From Triglochin maritima (Eukaryota > Streptophyta > Magnoliopsida > Alismatales > Juncaginaceae), in assembly GCA_963682175.1 (NCBI GenBank), contig OY821782.1:26309741-26373740 (forward strand): a stretch of 64,000 nt of DNA, written 5' to 3'. Below the pieces are notes generated by a model. The model did not search any database, was not told where the DNA came from, and was given only the letters and a program-made list of their open reading frames with translations. Position numbers and translations under genes: made by a program. Of this stretch, positions 41,815 to 54,569 are shown piece by piece. Within the stretch, counting starts at the first letter, position 1, and every line of letters starts with the position of its first letter.

Positions 41815-43845
41815 TCAATCATCAAGCCAATCTACATGGTTCCTCAATCCCATGGACTCGAAATGCATTTCGCCCTTGGCTTGGGATAAGGGTTTTGTGA
41901 ATGGATCAGTTGTGTTGCTGTTGGTGTCCACCCATAACAGATTTATTTTGCCTTCGTCGATGAGGTCACGCGTCACGAAGTACTTACGATCCATGTACTT
42001 CACTTTGTGGTGTGATTTGGGATCCTTGATTTGCGAGATAGATGCACTATTGTCGCAAAATAGCTCTACTGGTCCCTCGCTCGAGGGAACTACTCCAAGC
42101 TCTTCAAGGAACTTCTTAATCCACACTCCTTCCTTGCTCGCTTCAGCGACAGCCATTACTTCGGAAACAGTGGTTGAGTCGGCAGTAGTGCTTTGCTTCC
42201 AACTACGCCAACTCACAGCTCCACCATTCAGAAGAAAGACGTATCCTGATTGCGACCTTCTATCGTCTGGATCACTCATGAAACTCGCATCCGAGTAACC
42301 TTCAGCTATCAATTCCCTTTGTCCTCCATAAACAAGAATCTTATCCTTAGTCTGGTTAAGGTACTTCAGGATATTCTTGACCGCAGTCCAATGCTCAGGA
42401 CCTACGTTGGATTGGTGACGACTTGTCACGCTTAGAGCATACGAGACATCGGGTCTTGTGCAAGTCATCGCGTACATGATCGACCCAATTGCCGAAGCAT
42501 AAGGGACATCCTTCATGTACTCTAAGTCCTTACGTGATTGAGCACGTTGAGACTTCTTGAGTTGCACACCCATACTCATTGGCACACTGCCCTTTTTGGA
42601 GTTGTTAATCTTGAACCTTTCCAAGACCTTGTCAATGTATGCACGTTGACTGAGGCCAATGAGTCTACGAGATCTATCTCGATATATCTTGATTCCCAAG
42701 ATGTATTGAGCCTCACCCATGTCTTTCATCGAAAATGCAGATTTCAATGAACTTCTCGTTTGCTCAAGCAAAGGAATATGATTGCCCATAAGCAATATGT
42801 CATCGACATATAAGATTAGGAATACTACATGGCTCCCACTAACCTTCTTGTATACACAAGGTTCTTCCTTACTTTGAATGAAGTGAAGCTTCTTCACTTC
42901 CTCGTCAAAGCGTTTGTTCCAACTCCTTGATGCTTGCTTCAATCCATAGATGGATCTTTGAAGCTTGCATACCTTCTCGCTATTCTTTGGATCTTCAAAA
43001 CCTTGAGGTTGTACCATGTACACATCCTCCTCCAAGTTCCCATTCAGGAATGCCGTTTTGACATCCATTTGCCATATTTCATAATCGTGAAATGCGGCAA
43101 TAGCGAGCATGATCCGAATAGACTTGAACATGGGAACCGGTGAAAAAGTTTCATCATAGTCAATTCCTTGAACTTGAGTGAAACCCTTCGCTACAAGCCT
43201 CGCTTTGTAGGTTGTCAAGTTCCCATCCATGTCCATCTTCCTCTTAAAAACCCATTTATTATGAATGACATTTTTCCCTTGAGGAAGGTCAACCAAGTCC
43301 CATACTTGATTATCATACATGGATTCTATTTCGGATTCCATGGCCTTAAGCCATAGTTTGGAGTCTTCCCTTTCCATTGCTTCTTGGAAGGTCAAGGGAT
43401 CATTGATATCTAGTACCATGATTTCATGAAGTCCCAGATACAAATCGGGTTTCTTCCTTTCCCTTGTTGACCTTCTAAGTTCTTTTGGTTCTTCTCGTGT
43501 CTCTCGAACTTCTTCCACAATTTCTTGAGGAGTGGGTTCACGTTCAACTCTTGAACGTACACTAGGTGGGGATGATTGAGATTCTCTCCCAATTTCTTGT
43601 GATGGTCTCTCGCTCACGCTCCCACTAACCAAAGGAATCTCGGTTGGGCCTTCATGATCTTGAATGTCATCATTCATGTCATGATCTTGTAGAGTATCTT
43701 GAGTTTCCTCAAGCACAACCCTACTCCCACTACTTTTTACTCTTTCTAGAAATTCCTTTTCCAGAAATGTGGCATCCCTCTCTACAATCACTCGATTGGA
43801 GGTGATATGCCAAAAGTAGTATCCTCTTGTCTCGAGGATAACCAA
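41815..43845 (-). CDS. Integrase C-terminus, reverse transcriptase and RNase H of copia 1 (open part of gag-pol)
   Basis: A 676-codon open stretch. It starts in the integrase C-terminal part (ETRGYYFWHITSNRVIVERD), passes a linker (LRRSTRERKKPDLYLGL) and contains the RT: VWDLVDLPQGKNVIHNKWVF, KARLVAKGFTQVQGIDYDET, QMDVKTAFLNGNLEEDVYMV, the YVDD box (LILYVDDILLMGN, near 42793-42830) and MKDMGEAQYILGIKIYRDRS. RNase H follows: GYSDASFMSDPDDRRSQSGY, VELFCDNSASISQIKD and WVDTNSNTTDPFTKPLS. It ends with a natural stop at 41815. The start shown is only the first Met after a frameshift near 43800; the real gene begins upstream in gag. Confidence 0.92.
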   Translation of the reverse strand: MVILETRGYYFWHITSNRVIVERDATFLEKEFLERVKSSGSRVVLEETQDTLQDHDMNDDIQDHEGPTEIPLVSGSVSERPSQEIGRESQSSPPSVRSRVEREPTPQEIVEEVRETREEPKELRRSTRERKKPDLYLGLHEIMVLDINDPLTFQEAMEREDSKLWLKAMESEIESMYDNQVWDLVDLPQGKNVIHNKWVFKRKMDMDGNLTTYKARLVAKGFTQVQGIDYDETFSPVPMFKSIRIMLAIAAFHDYEIWQMDVKTAFLNGNLEEDVYMVQPQGFEDPKNSEKVCKLQRSIYGLKQASRSWNKRFDEEVKKLHFIQSKEEPCVYKKVSGSHVVFLILYVDDILLMGNHIPLLEQTRSSLKSAFSMKDMGEAQYILGIKIYRDRSRRLIGLSQRAYIDKVLERFKINNSKKGSVPMSMGVQLKKSQRAQSRKDLEYMKDVPYASAIGSIMYAMTCTRPDVSYALSVTSRHQSNVGPEHWTAVKNILKYLNQTKDKILVYGGQRELIAEGYSDASFMSDPDDRRSQSGYVFLLNGGAVSWRSWKQSTTADSTTVSEVMAVAEASKEGVWIKKFLEELGVVPSSEGPVELFCDNSASISQIKDPKSHHKVKYMDRKYFVTRDLIDEGKINLLWVDTNSNTTDPFTKPLSQAKGEMHFESMGLRNHVDWLDD

Positions 43846-44953
43846 TAAAGAAGCACTTATCCGCTTTTGGTTGAAGTTTGGTCGACATCAATCTCTTGAC
43901 GTAAGCCTCACAACCCCAAATCTTGAGAAAATTGAGCTTAGGTGTTTTACCACTCCATAGCACATAAGGAGTTTTCTCCACGGATTTGGATGGAACATTA
44001 TTTAGTGTGTAAGTCGCAGTTTGTAGTGCATAACTCCAAAAGTAAAGAGGTAATTCTGCATGACTCATCATTGACCGAACCATGTCGAGCAATGTCATGT
44101 TCCTCCTTTCGGATACCCCATTCCACTAAGGTGTACCAGGAGGGGTGAGTTGAGGTACAATACCAAACTCCTTTAGGTATGAGTCAAATTCGGCACTTAA
44201 GTACTCACCTCCACGATCCGTTCGTAGAGACTTGATTTTCTTGTCGAGTTGGTTCTCTACTTCATTCTTGAATTCTTTGAACTTGTCAAAAGATTCACTT
44301 TTGTTTCTCATTAGATAAACATAGCCATAACGACTACAATCATCCGTGAACGTAATGAAGTACCTGAAACCATCTCGTGCACTAGTACTCATTGGACCAC
44401 ATACATCGGAATGTATCAAATCCAACAAGCCACTCGCCCTTGGGCCTTTCTTCTTGAAAGGTTTTTTGGTCATTTTTCCCATTAGACATGGTTGGCACGT
44501 CTCCAATGATTTAAAATCAAGTAGACCAAGAAGGTTAACTTCTTGCAATTTCTTGATGCGCTTTTCATTTATGTGACCAAGACGATAGTGCCACAAGAGA
44601 GTATCATTCTCGTGAGTGGTCTTAAGTCTTTTGTTATTGATATTAAAGATTTGTTTATTATCCAATTCAAGCAAATAGAGACCATTCCTTATGAACGCAT
44701 TTGCATAGAACACACCATTCTTCGATACAGACAAACAAGAATTTGAAATATTTATATTAAAATTATCCATATCCAGACATGATACAGAAATAATATTCTT
44801 GCTAATCGAATGTACATAATAAACATTCTTTAGACATAAATTTAAACCACTACACAATTGAAGCACCACAGAACCTTGTGCAACCGCAGACACGTTCGCA
44901 CCATTTCCGACCTTCAATTCTACCTCGTTCCTTACGAGTTCCTTCCTATCCAT
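43730..44953 (-). pseudogene. Protease end and integrase of copia 1 (broken)
   Basis: Minus strand. After a TAG at 44960-44962, VELKVGNGANVSAVAQGSV and NVYYVHSISKNIISVSCLD continue the protease region. LLWHYRLGHINEKRIKKLQE and CQPCLMGKMTKKPFKKKG form the zinc-binding HHCC part. The integrase core has DVCGPMSTSARDGFRYFITF, TDDCSRYGYVY and, around a TAG at 44126-44128, GTP-stop-WNGVSERRN. SVEKTPYVLWSGKTPKLNFL follows, and a frameshift near 43800 passes the reading to the 41815-43845 frame. Confidence 0.88.
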
Positions 44954-44959
44954 GAGTAG

Positions 44960-45925
44960 CTACACATTAGAAACTATGTGAGCACAAGATCCGGTATCAA
45001 TTACCCAATCCTGGATAGAGGTGGCTAAATTTATTTCAATAACAAATATACCTTTGGCCTTTTGGCCGGATGTGTCCTTTTTCACTCCGTTGTCAAGGTC
45101 TTCCTTGTACTTGGGGCAATTTGGCCGGATGTGTCCTTTTTCACCGCAGTGAAAGCACTCCGTATTGGGAGTTGGAGATTTCTGAGATTTCCCCCTCGAG
45201 GCACTTTTATGACCACCTCCTACTCCCTTGCTCTTGATTGAACCACTTTTGGTAGATTTGCCCTTTCCTTTACCAATCTTTTGGCTCCTCCCATGGATGG
45301 CAAGGACTTTCTTGTCCCTACCCTTGCCCATGTCAACTTCAGCAGTTTTGAGAGCGTTGTGAAGCTCCTCAAGACTCACCCCTTTTTCACGCACGTGATA
45401 GTGCATCACAAAGTCCTTAAAGGACGGGGCTAGAGAGCCAAGAATCATATCTTCAGCAATGTCCTCGGGCATTGGTGAAGAGAGCTTTGCCAACTTCTCA
45501 AGGTATCCTTGCATCGTGAGAAAATGCACAGATACCGATGTTCCCTCCGCCATATGGCACCTTGTGAGTGCGATGGTGGTCTTATAGCGCTCCTTTCAGG
45601 CACTATCCATGAACATCTTTGATAAAGCCTCCATGGTCTTCTTGGGTTTTGAATCCAAGTATTTCGCTTGAAGCGAGTCACCCATGGATGCTAGCATAAG
45701 ACCGTGAACTTGGTTCTCTTGGTCTTCCCACATGGCTTTAGCCTCTTTCTCTTCATCGGTTAATCTCTCATTCCACTTTGGGATTAGACCTTCCAAAATG
45801 TGAGATAGTTTCTCAAACTTTAACATGATGTTGAGTTTGAGTTGCCAACTAATGAAGTTCGAGCCATCATTTGCTAAAGGGTGTTTTTCTATCATGGATC
45901 GTACGATAGGTTGGATGTTCGACAT
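44960..45925 (-). pseudogene. gag and protease start of copia 1 (broken)
   Basis: Minus strand. Gag starts MSNIQPIVRSMIEKHPLAND at 45925, then FISWQLKLNIMLKFEKLSHI. A TGA at 45596-45598 interrupts MDSA-stop-KERYK. The second part (45553-44960) has SLEELHNALKTAEVD, a lysine- and glycine-rich stretch, the zinc knuckle CFHCGEKGHIRPNC and the protease active site WVIDTGSCAHIVSNV. A short imperfect repeat (GGCCGGATGTGTCCTTTTTC, twice near 45065 and 45123) sits around the zinc knuckle. The gene is otherwise of normal shape for copia. Confidence 0.9.
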
Positions 45926-47430
45926 TTTTCTACAAAATAAATCATATAGGTTTTAATGCCAATTTTATGTTTTAATACACATGCATACATATATCGAATA
46001 TATAAATGTAAATGTTGCAAATTAAAATCTTGCCCATAAATGCAACAATACAAGATCCCATTAATTGTAACATAGACTAGCTAAGGGCTATCGAATACAT
46101 TACAACATCAAGGTAAGAAAAAACATTTTTTCTAATCACAACCTTTTTGAATTTTAGCAATATTAGCATCTTCAAACTCTTGTGACTATTGTCGTTTTAA
46201 TTATGAGGGAATGCGACCTATCCTCGTAAGAAAAACTTTTTCCCAAAACCGAGCGAGGGCTCTAGGTAATGTTAAGAAAACTTATTTTCATTTGATACGA
46301 GATACGTTTATCCATTGTATTCACAACTAAACATACTCGGGGTTCACTAGGGTGAAACACACCTCATACATTTAATTGTGGCACAACAACAGACAACCAT
46401 TATATCTCCCACTATTCCCAAAGATGGAGGGAGCTATCTCCCGCTAAGGGCGAGCAGAGTATCCCTCGATCAATGACTGCTAGTGGATGAAATAAGAAGG
46501 AAATTATTCTTAATTTTTGTTGGACAATTTCATATATTTACATGTGATTCGGAATTTTAGGTTATCATGCATATTAATATTCATACACATCCTAACATTC
46601 ACCACATTCATCACATGCATAGCAGAAATTAAAAAAATAGAAATTAAACATTCACACAATCCACATCGTGTGAGTTTATATGTTCCCTTCTATCCTCGAT
46701 CCTCGATCCCCGATCGATGCGCTACAGCGGCAACTTCCTCTTGCACCGGAGATGTAGATTTTACAGAAAATAAACATGCTCCTCACATTCGATAAAAAAC
46801 CGACTAGTGCAAGTCCTATGTAAAAACCTCTCATATGCATATGCAATTTATCTAAAAGATGGAAATAGAGAATTTGGCTTTTACATACATAAGCCCTTGT
46901 ATTATAACAATTATAAACATTCATAGCTGCTGATTTGGAACATACAAACTCACAATTCCTGCAAAACAACTCGAGCATCCATGCACGCAATATCGCTATA
47001 AACTATCCAACCTAGTTTATCAAGCATCTAGAATCCCAAACAATTTTTTGAAAAAACGTTTTGAAATCCATTAAAAATGTTTTTCATGCATCCATAGTTC
47101 AAAAATTAATTATGAACCGCTGTCCATCCAATTTCTAATGGAAAGATGAATCGCAGTTTTTCGGTTTTGTTGATTCTCTTACAAAATAATCGTTTATACT
47201 TAAAACGAAATTATTGCAAGTTAGACTTATGTCTAAATCATAATTCTAATAATTACATGACATGTTTTAAACATTCAAACATTTAAAACGAATTATTATA
47301 AAGAATTATTTCAACAAACATTTAAAGACCGAAAAACCGGTAAAACGAATTGTTTAAATCCTAGATGGTAAACTAAATTTGTTTACAACCATAAATCATG
47401 AGAAAATTGAACCCTAAGCTCTGATACCAC
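45926..47430 (-). other. Leader and primer site of copia 1
   Basis: About 1.5 kb between gag and the 5' LTR with no recognisable gene. At the right end the minus strand reads TGGTATCAGAGCT (47417-47429), the initiator-Met primer site, one base from the LTR. The rest is AT-rich. Confidence 0.85.
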
Positions 47431-47652
47431 TGTAGGATTTCTAGTTTAATTGTACATATATATTTTCGAAATTTTTATGCACAATAAGGATCAATTTACA
47501 ATTTTCTATGATTTATTTCATGCATGCATTAATTTGTTTCAATATCTAGTTTCAAAACTTTATTAAAACAAATATGGGCTCCGAAATTCATACCTATAAG
47601 TTCTCTAAAACTTCTTGAAGATTCGGAGACGTTGGGGATGCTTCTCGCTGCG

Positions 47653-49220
47653 TGATTGATCGTTTTATATTTAACCGCAAGTGCACGGCCGCGTTGAAGC
47701 GGTGGCAAATACGGGTCGTCCACTGGGAGGTGTGTCGACACTTGTTTTGTGCGAAGGCGAGAGGTAAAGAAAAGGAAGAAGGATGTATTACACTAAACGA
47801 CACTACAATGCTAAACTATAATGCAAAAGGAAATGAAGATAAGCAATAAAACTAAACCCCAAAGGGGGTAGAGAAATAATGTGAACATAAAGAAGTGTGT
47901 GTGTGTTCATTAAGCTCCTCACAACATGTAGTGTATGAAATCATAAAACTACATCCAACTTTGCCTCTACATGAATTAAGATAAGACTACATCATTAAAA
48001 CATACAAGACAATAATTGGAATGAAGCTACATGAACTCAAGTATAAAGACTATACCCTACTATGCCTCTACATGAATTAAGATTTCACTACATCATTAAA
48101 ACATACAAGACATTAGCTAAGGTAAAGGCAACAAGAGCACATACACTACAAATTGTGTTTCCAATATTAACTTCATCCATATCCTAACCTTATCATTCGC
48201 CATAAAATAGGTCCACTAATCAAAGCATAAGCTAAGCTTCATTCAAGAGCATTAGCATATCAAAGATAAGAGTGAAAACCCATTACATGGTTATGGAAAT
48301 CATATAAAGCTCAAGGGATAAAGATAACACACACTTAATACACTACATGATTATATCACATATTTCTCCACCCCCCAAATGGGGATGGAACTACTCACTA
48401 CTCATTACATTAACTATATTAGCAAAAGAAAGCATAATACTGAAATGAAAGTTAACTAAGAAGGCAAGAAGCATTAAAGAAACATAAAAGGAAAGGAAAG
48501 ACTAAACAAACATGCACAAATTAAAAGACAAGATTGAAAGAAACTAGAAGAATTATTTTATTAACAAATGACTCACATTGAAGGTAGCATTCATCTCCAC
48601 CTTGAGTTTTTGCTTCAAGGCTCACTCCTTAGTAGAGAGAATGCCACCAAGCAATGGGTAATTACAATGGAAGGTGAAGAGTTCTATTTATAAGCATGGA
48701 AAAAGCTAATCGGGGACAATCCCCCGATGTGGGACTAAACCAATACCAAAAATAGCCTAAACGAACATTAATACAAGTCCAGGAGAATTTTCGACGGATC
48801 CTGAGCAATATGGACCGCCAATTAGCGGTCCAATACCGCCAATTGGCGGTCCAAAATTGTCGGATCGTGTTGGAATTTGTTGTGGGCTTTGCTTTCTGGT
48901 ATTGTTGGTCTTTGATGCGGTTACTCGACTTGTTGGAGCTCCGACCCGAATAGAATTGGTAAAATACTCCCCATGATGGTGTGGAGTATTCTGTTTTGCT
49001 CTTAGGTCCTTCTGTCTTACATTCAGGTCCTTCTCCCTTGCATCTTGGTCCCTAGATCTCACCATTCAGTCCTTTTTCCCAGCTTTTGGGTCCTTTCATG
49101 GCTCTTCTCTTCAAACCTCTTTATTCCTGAAAACTAAACATAAAACTCGTCACGTAGCATTGCTTAGGTGTAAGATAATGGATATAAGATACAAATATGA
49201 GCATGAAATGATGTCAATCA
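47653..49220 (-). mobile_element. Solo LTR of the gypsy A family
   Basis: 1568 bp. Plus-strand ends TGATTGATCG and GATGTCAATCA, with a perfect TSD CTGCG (47648-47652, 49221-49225). Minus-strand reading starts TGATTGACATC and ends with the ACTTGCGGTTAAATATAAAA block. No internal region, so a solo LTR. U3 carries two adjacent palindromes (48812-48831 and 48835-48850), then a USE-like element and TATA. Confidence 0.95.
48685..48735 (-). promoter_or_regulatory. USE-like element and TATA box of the solo gypsy LTR
   Basis: Minus strand: GTCCCACATCG (48735-48725), then GGGGGATTGTCCCC, then TATAAATA (48692-48685). The gap between USE and TATA is 32 bp, as in the LTRs at 5599 and 20866. Confidence 0.6.
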
Positions 49221-51157
49221 CTGCGCCGGATGCCTCCGAGTATTCGCCAAACTCTAAACAAGATCGGAGAGAGGGAAGCTAGTCTCTCAATCTCCGATAG
49301 AGTTTAGAATCTAATTACTAACCCCTCTTTAATTCTCTTGCGAAGATAATCTCTTAAGAACTAAAACTAAACTTAAGAATTAAGGGATTTTCGTGGAGAA
49401 TTATGGAGAGAGAATTTTTGCACAAGAAATAAGGAATTAGATTAATTGGGTAATGAAATAAGCTTGTATTTATAAGCTCTCTCCAAATTACCTATTCATG
49501 TGCAACCGCTTGTCCATGATCTCATGCAAAATTCCATCTAACCATCCATTATTTGCTAACAAATAATCTTAGCCACGAATTAAATCAATTATGGACCAAT
49601 TCCATGCATGATCTAATTAATTCTTAAATTACTTCTGCACAAAACCGTCTGGACCGGTCGACCGTTTCAAGGTTCGGTCGACCGCTCGAACCTAGTTTCA
49701 GTCGACCGTTCTATAACTCGGTCGACCGTTCGTAACAGGAATTATTCCATCGCAATGTTCGGTCGACCGACCGACCACATTCGGTCGACCGTTCGAACAG
49801 ATGAAAATTCCTTGTTATCGGTCGAGACATGTCCGGTCGACCGTTTACTGCTAACCAGTCGACCGTTGGAGCACTGTTCTGCAGACTTGTCAAATTTCGG
49901 TTTAACCCCTACAAAATTTGACATTTCGGGATTAGTAGTAAATTCACAACTTATGTAACATATTATCCTATGTAATGATCAATCATTACACCCCATAATA
50001 TTTACATCACATATGAATTTAATTTAGATTCTAATTATGTTATTAATCACAACATAATTTTGATTTTGCTTGTTCACCCCATGAGTCATATTTTCTACAT
50101 GAAACCTGACACATCTTATGAACTCAAAATCCCCATTTCTTGTTTCCCAGTTTTGTGGTGTGACCTATGGGAGGATCTAAACTAAGTTGGCAGTGATATT
50201 AAGAGCTTAATATCACAAGCTATAAGCGGTATCTAGCTACACATTATAGCTCCCAATTAGTTAGATGTCTTAATTCCACTCGAACCAAAACCCGATCCAT
50301 TTAGTGATGGAGTGCACCACTTGTGTCCGTCCCTTGCCTCATGATATTAAGAATACACACAAAGTAGTATTGTGTCATCTTTGTATTAGTATTCATTTCT
50401 TGATCTCTTTAAGCTAGTTATAAATATGTGACTTAACTCAAATCACATTGTGCACATTACAACTTTGCTTTATCAAGGGGCCCACTAATATCATCACTCA
50501 ATTAAGAGGGGTAATGATAATCTTTTGACTAACTATCTTCTCCAACGAAAGTTATACTTAACCAACTAATGCCTTTACACTACACTCATCGATAGCTCAA
50601 GACACTAGTCTAATTAAGAACTCCTTAAGCGATCGGATATAAGTCTCATATCAAAGGACCAAGGACACAGTAAAATATTAATGGCACAGAAACACATTCC
50701 TATAATATTTTACTTGTTAGGTCAATTCGGTATACAAAAGTACTATTTTCCTCTTTTGTGTACCCGTGTTGTCACTCACTTGTAGAGCTACAATGATCGA
50801 TGACCAACACGACAATCTTAACTCGGTAATTAATGTTCCATGTTAATTACCATGATTGCGAATATCTTTTGTTTTATGTAAACCAATATCTTTTAGAGCT
50901 CTACGGTTAAGGACCAAGAGCGTCTTCCTTAACACTTCTAAAAGACGAATAACATAAACAATGAACAAAATGATTTCTCATTCAATTCATAATAATTGAC
51001 ATTTAAAAGTAAAACTTTTACAACACATTCCCTTCACTTATCTTGCCTGTGGATTTTGGATTTGGTTAATTATGTGTTAATATGCAGCGGTTAATATAAA
51101 ATTACTATATATAGGTTCATTTTATATCATGATTTTTGTGTTGTTGTGTAGATACAA

Positions 51158-54100
51158 ATGAATCGAAATTGGATTTTTGCAAGTCGATTGAGTGATGAGT
51201 ATGAGTACGGAGTTGATAAATTCCTAGAGTTTGCACAAAAGAATGCACATTTTAGAAACGAAGGAAAGGTCTTCTGTCCGTGTAGAAAGTGTCTTAACAT
51301 GTTCTTAAGAGATGTAAAAGAAATAAAGGCTCATCTGTTTAGAAAGGTTTTGATGAAGGTTATACGTGTTGGATATGGCATGGTGAGAATGAAATACGTA
51401 AAGAAAGTGATAGTCCTTCACAGAAAGATGTTAATGATGATGATCAGTTAGAAGATATGATTCGAGATGTTGTCGAAAAGTTTGATGATAAACTACAAGT
51501 ACTTAGTAATTTGTTGTTAGACAATGAAAAACCTTTGTATCCGGGTTGCAACAATTTCAGTAGATTGTCTGCAGTGTTACAGTTATATACCTTGAAAGTC
51601 TCGAACGGTTGGAGTGATGTCAGATTTACTGCCTTACTTAAGTTGTTAAAAGAAATTCTTCCAGAAAACAACGAACTCCCAGACCGTACATATGAGGCAA
51701 AAAAATATTGTGTCCAATGGATATGCAATATAGGAAAATACATGCATGACCAAACAATTGCATATTATATAGGGCCCAATATGAAAATCTGCATTGTTTT
51801 CCAGTTTGTAACGCGTCACGGTATAAACAAAAGAAAATTGTGAGTGGTGATGTACCAATACAAGGGGTGCCTACGAAGGTGTTGTGGTATCTTCCGATTA
51901 TTCTAAGGTTGAAATGTTTATTTGCCTGTCCTGTGGATTCAAAGAATCTAACCTGGAACGCAGATCGTGATAAAGCAAATGATCAGAAGGTTCGACATCC
52001 TTCTGATTCTCCGCAGTGGAAGAAGATCAATTCAGAATTTTCGGTGTTCGGTCAAGAATGCAGAAATCTAAGACCTGGTCGCTGTACTGATGGAATGAAT
52101 CCTTACGGGAGTTTGAGTAGCCTTCATAGTTCGTGGCTTGTTCTACTAGTGATGTATAATCTACCTCCATGGTTAAGCATGAAACATAGATACATGATAT
52201 TGTCTTTAATGATTTCTGGTCCAAAACAACTAGGCAATGACATAGATGTGTATTTGGCTCCCCTAATTGATGACTTGAAGAAATTGTGGAATGATGGCGA
52301 GCAAGTATGGGATGCTTACCGTCAACATCAATTACAATGCGTGCGATGATATTTTGCACAATTAATGACTTCCCTATATATGGAAATTTGTTTGGCTATT
52401 CTGTGAAAGGGCACAAAGCGTGTCCTATTTGTGAAGAAAACACATGTCCTTTGCAGCTTGTGCATGGCAGTAAGACAGTTTATCTTGGTCATCGCAAATT
52501 TCTTCCTATGAGTCATCCATATCGTAAAATGAAAATAACATTTAACGGGAAGCAGGAATTTGAAGAACCTCCTACAGAAATTAGTGCAAGACAAATTCTT
52601 GAGCGGGTGAAGAACATTCAATGCAAATTAGGCAAGCCTTACAAACGCGGAATGATAAGAGTAGTTGGAAAAAAATCCATTTTTTTAACCTTCCTTATTG
52701 GGAGACTTTGGAAGTCAGATACTGTATTGATGTGATGCATGTCGAAAAAAATAATTGTGACTGTTTGTTAGGAACTCTTCTTAACATACCGGGTAAGACT
52801 AAAGATGGATATACTGTCATACTTGATTTAGTTGAACTTGGTATTCAAGCAAAATTGGCACAACTGAGTAAAGGTACTCGTAAGTATTTACCACCAGCCT
52901 GTTACACTTTGTCTAGAAATGAGAAATTAGCTTTGTGTCAGTGTCTACTTGGTGTTAAAGTGCCACAGGGGTATTCGTCAAATATTAGCAGTCTTGTTTC
53001 AATGAAAGATTTGAAACTAATTGGTTTGAAGTCTCATGATTGTCATGCGTTGATGCAACAGTTGTTACCAGTTGCCATTATATCGATATTGTCGAAACAC
53101 GTTAGACATGCTATTATCAAATTTTGTTTGTTCTTCAACAAGATTTGCAGCAAAGTAATTGATCCAAAGTATTTGGATAAGTTGCAGAATGAAGTAGTTG
53201 TTACGATATGTCAGTTGGAGATGTATTTTCCTTTGTCTTTTTTTGACATTATGGTTCATTTAGTGATTCATCTGGTTAGAGAAGTTAAGCTACTCGGTCC
53301 GGTATTTTTGAAGTGGATGTATCCTTTCGAGCGTTATATGTGGGTGAGTTGAAAGACTATTGTAAGAACCGACGAAGGCCAGATGCGAGCATCGTTGAAG
53401 GTTACATAGCTCAAGAGTTAATTGAGTTTTGTAATGACTACTTGGCTCATACTAAGAGTGTGAGATTTCCTAAGAACAGACATGAAGATAGGAGTGAAGG
53501 TAAAGGTATGCGTGACCCGAAGATGATAAGTCGAAAAGGTGAGGATCTCTTCAAATCGTATTTCTATGTGTTGTGCAATTCTGATGAAGTCCAACCTTAT
53601 TTGGATGAGCACATGACCATAGTGAGGGAAAATATCCTTCTTGGACTGATCAACAAGTAATTAATGCTCACAATAAGGCTTTCGTTGATTGGTTCAGGAA
53701 TAATGTGTACAACCGTAATGTTTCTGAAAATTTGAAGTGGTTGGCATACATACCAAATCCTATAGTAACATCTTATAATGACTGTGATATCAATGGTTTT
53801 TCTTTCTATACCAAAATGGAGGACGAGAGAAGCACAATGTAGAATAGTGGGGTCACTTTAGTAGCTGAATCGTTACACTTCTCTAGTTCGAAAGATAAAA
53901 ATCCAATATATGCCAATATGTCTTATTATGGTCAGATTGAAGAAATATGGGAGCTGAATTTTACTAAATTCAGTGTTGCGGTATTTAAATGCAGGTGGGT
54001 GGATAACAAGAATGATCTTCAAGTCAATGATTTAGGGTTTACTTTGGTAAACCTTAAAAAAAGGTTTTAAGGAAGATCCTTTCATTCTGACATCTCAAGC

Positions 54101-54345
54101 AAAACATATATTTTATGTAAAAGACCTGTGTGGTAATGAATGGTCGGTAGTTTAGAAGGAAAATGACAAATTGTGGCTGAAGAAGATGTTATTGAGATTG
54201 GAGAAATTCTCCCATTTGCACAAGTACCTAAACTTAAATCGCTCAATGACGACAGAACTGCTGACAACTTAATTATTCGAGATGATCATCATGAAGGAAT
54301 ATGGATCGATGATCATATGAGCAAAAAACGAAAACGTCAAAACTA
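51158..54345 (+). pseudogene. TNP2-type transposase of the CACTA element (broken)
   Basis: Starts after a probable acceptor TGTGTAG (ending 51151). The N-terminal transposase-associated domain reads NRNWIFASRLSDEYEYGVDK and FCPCRKCLNMFLRD. TNP2 core: VLWYLPIILRLKCLFACP, PGRCTDGMNPYGSLSSLHSS, YNLPPWLSMKHRYMILSLMI, LGNDIDVYLAPLIDDLKKLW, TINDFPIYGNLFGYSVKGHK. A DUF4218-like part follows (LKSHDCHALMQQLLPVAI, QNEVVVTICQLEMYFPLSFF, VEGYIAQELIEFC), then a DUF4216-like part with CRWVDNKNDLQVND. It ends near KKRKRQN-stop at 54345. The reading changes frame about six times (for example near 51350, 51840, 52330, 52700 and 53340), so it is inactive. TNP2 normally cuts and joins CACTA ends. Confidence 0.92.
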
Positions 54346-54569
54346 AAGTTTCATTGTATGTTGTAGTATTAACTAGATGCATTTGTATGTTGAATTGAAT
54401 GTTGCCCATTTGATAGATATGATTGTTGTTATTGCTGGACTGAATATGTTGTGAGAATTACATACTTGTGTTGGTAGATATGAATGTTGTGAATTGCTTG
54501 ATTGAATATGAACTGCAGGGTTGAGTCTGAAATAAAGGTATCAAACAAATGAAAAAGTAAAAAAAAAAA

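Larger units (their letters stand above)
39679..51036 (-). mobile_element. Copia 1: complete copia retrotransposon
   Basis: 11,358 bp including a nested solo LTR. LTRs at 39679-41729 and 47431-51036, both TGTAGGATTTC...CCCTTCA, flanked by a perfect TSD CTTAT (39674-39678, 51037-51041). The minus strand has a Met-type primer site (47417-47429), gag, protease, integrase, RT, RNase H and a purine tract AAGTGGGAGAT beside the 3' LTR. It interrupts the upstream intron or leader of the CACTA TNP2 gene. Three nonsense mutations and one frameshift break an otherwise well-kept gag-pol. Confidence 0.96.
47431..51036 (-). repeat. 5' LTR of copia 1, interrupted
   Basis: TGTAGGATTTC at 47431 to CCCTTCA at 51036. 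Without the nested solo LTR and one TSD copy it is about 2033 bp, 18 bp shorter than the 3' LTR. The difference is one piece of the GGTCGACC cluster near 49835. Otherwise the two LTRs look highly similar, with a few substitutions (for example ACATTCGGAGACATT against AGATTCGGAGACGTT). Confidence 0.95.

Noticed and set aside
41852..44746. Several plus-strand frames of 60-148 codons
   Set aside because: They are antisense to the copia 1 pol gene, whose domains are clear on the minus strand.
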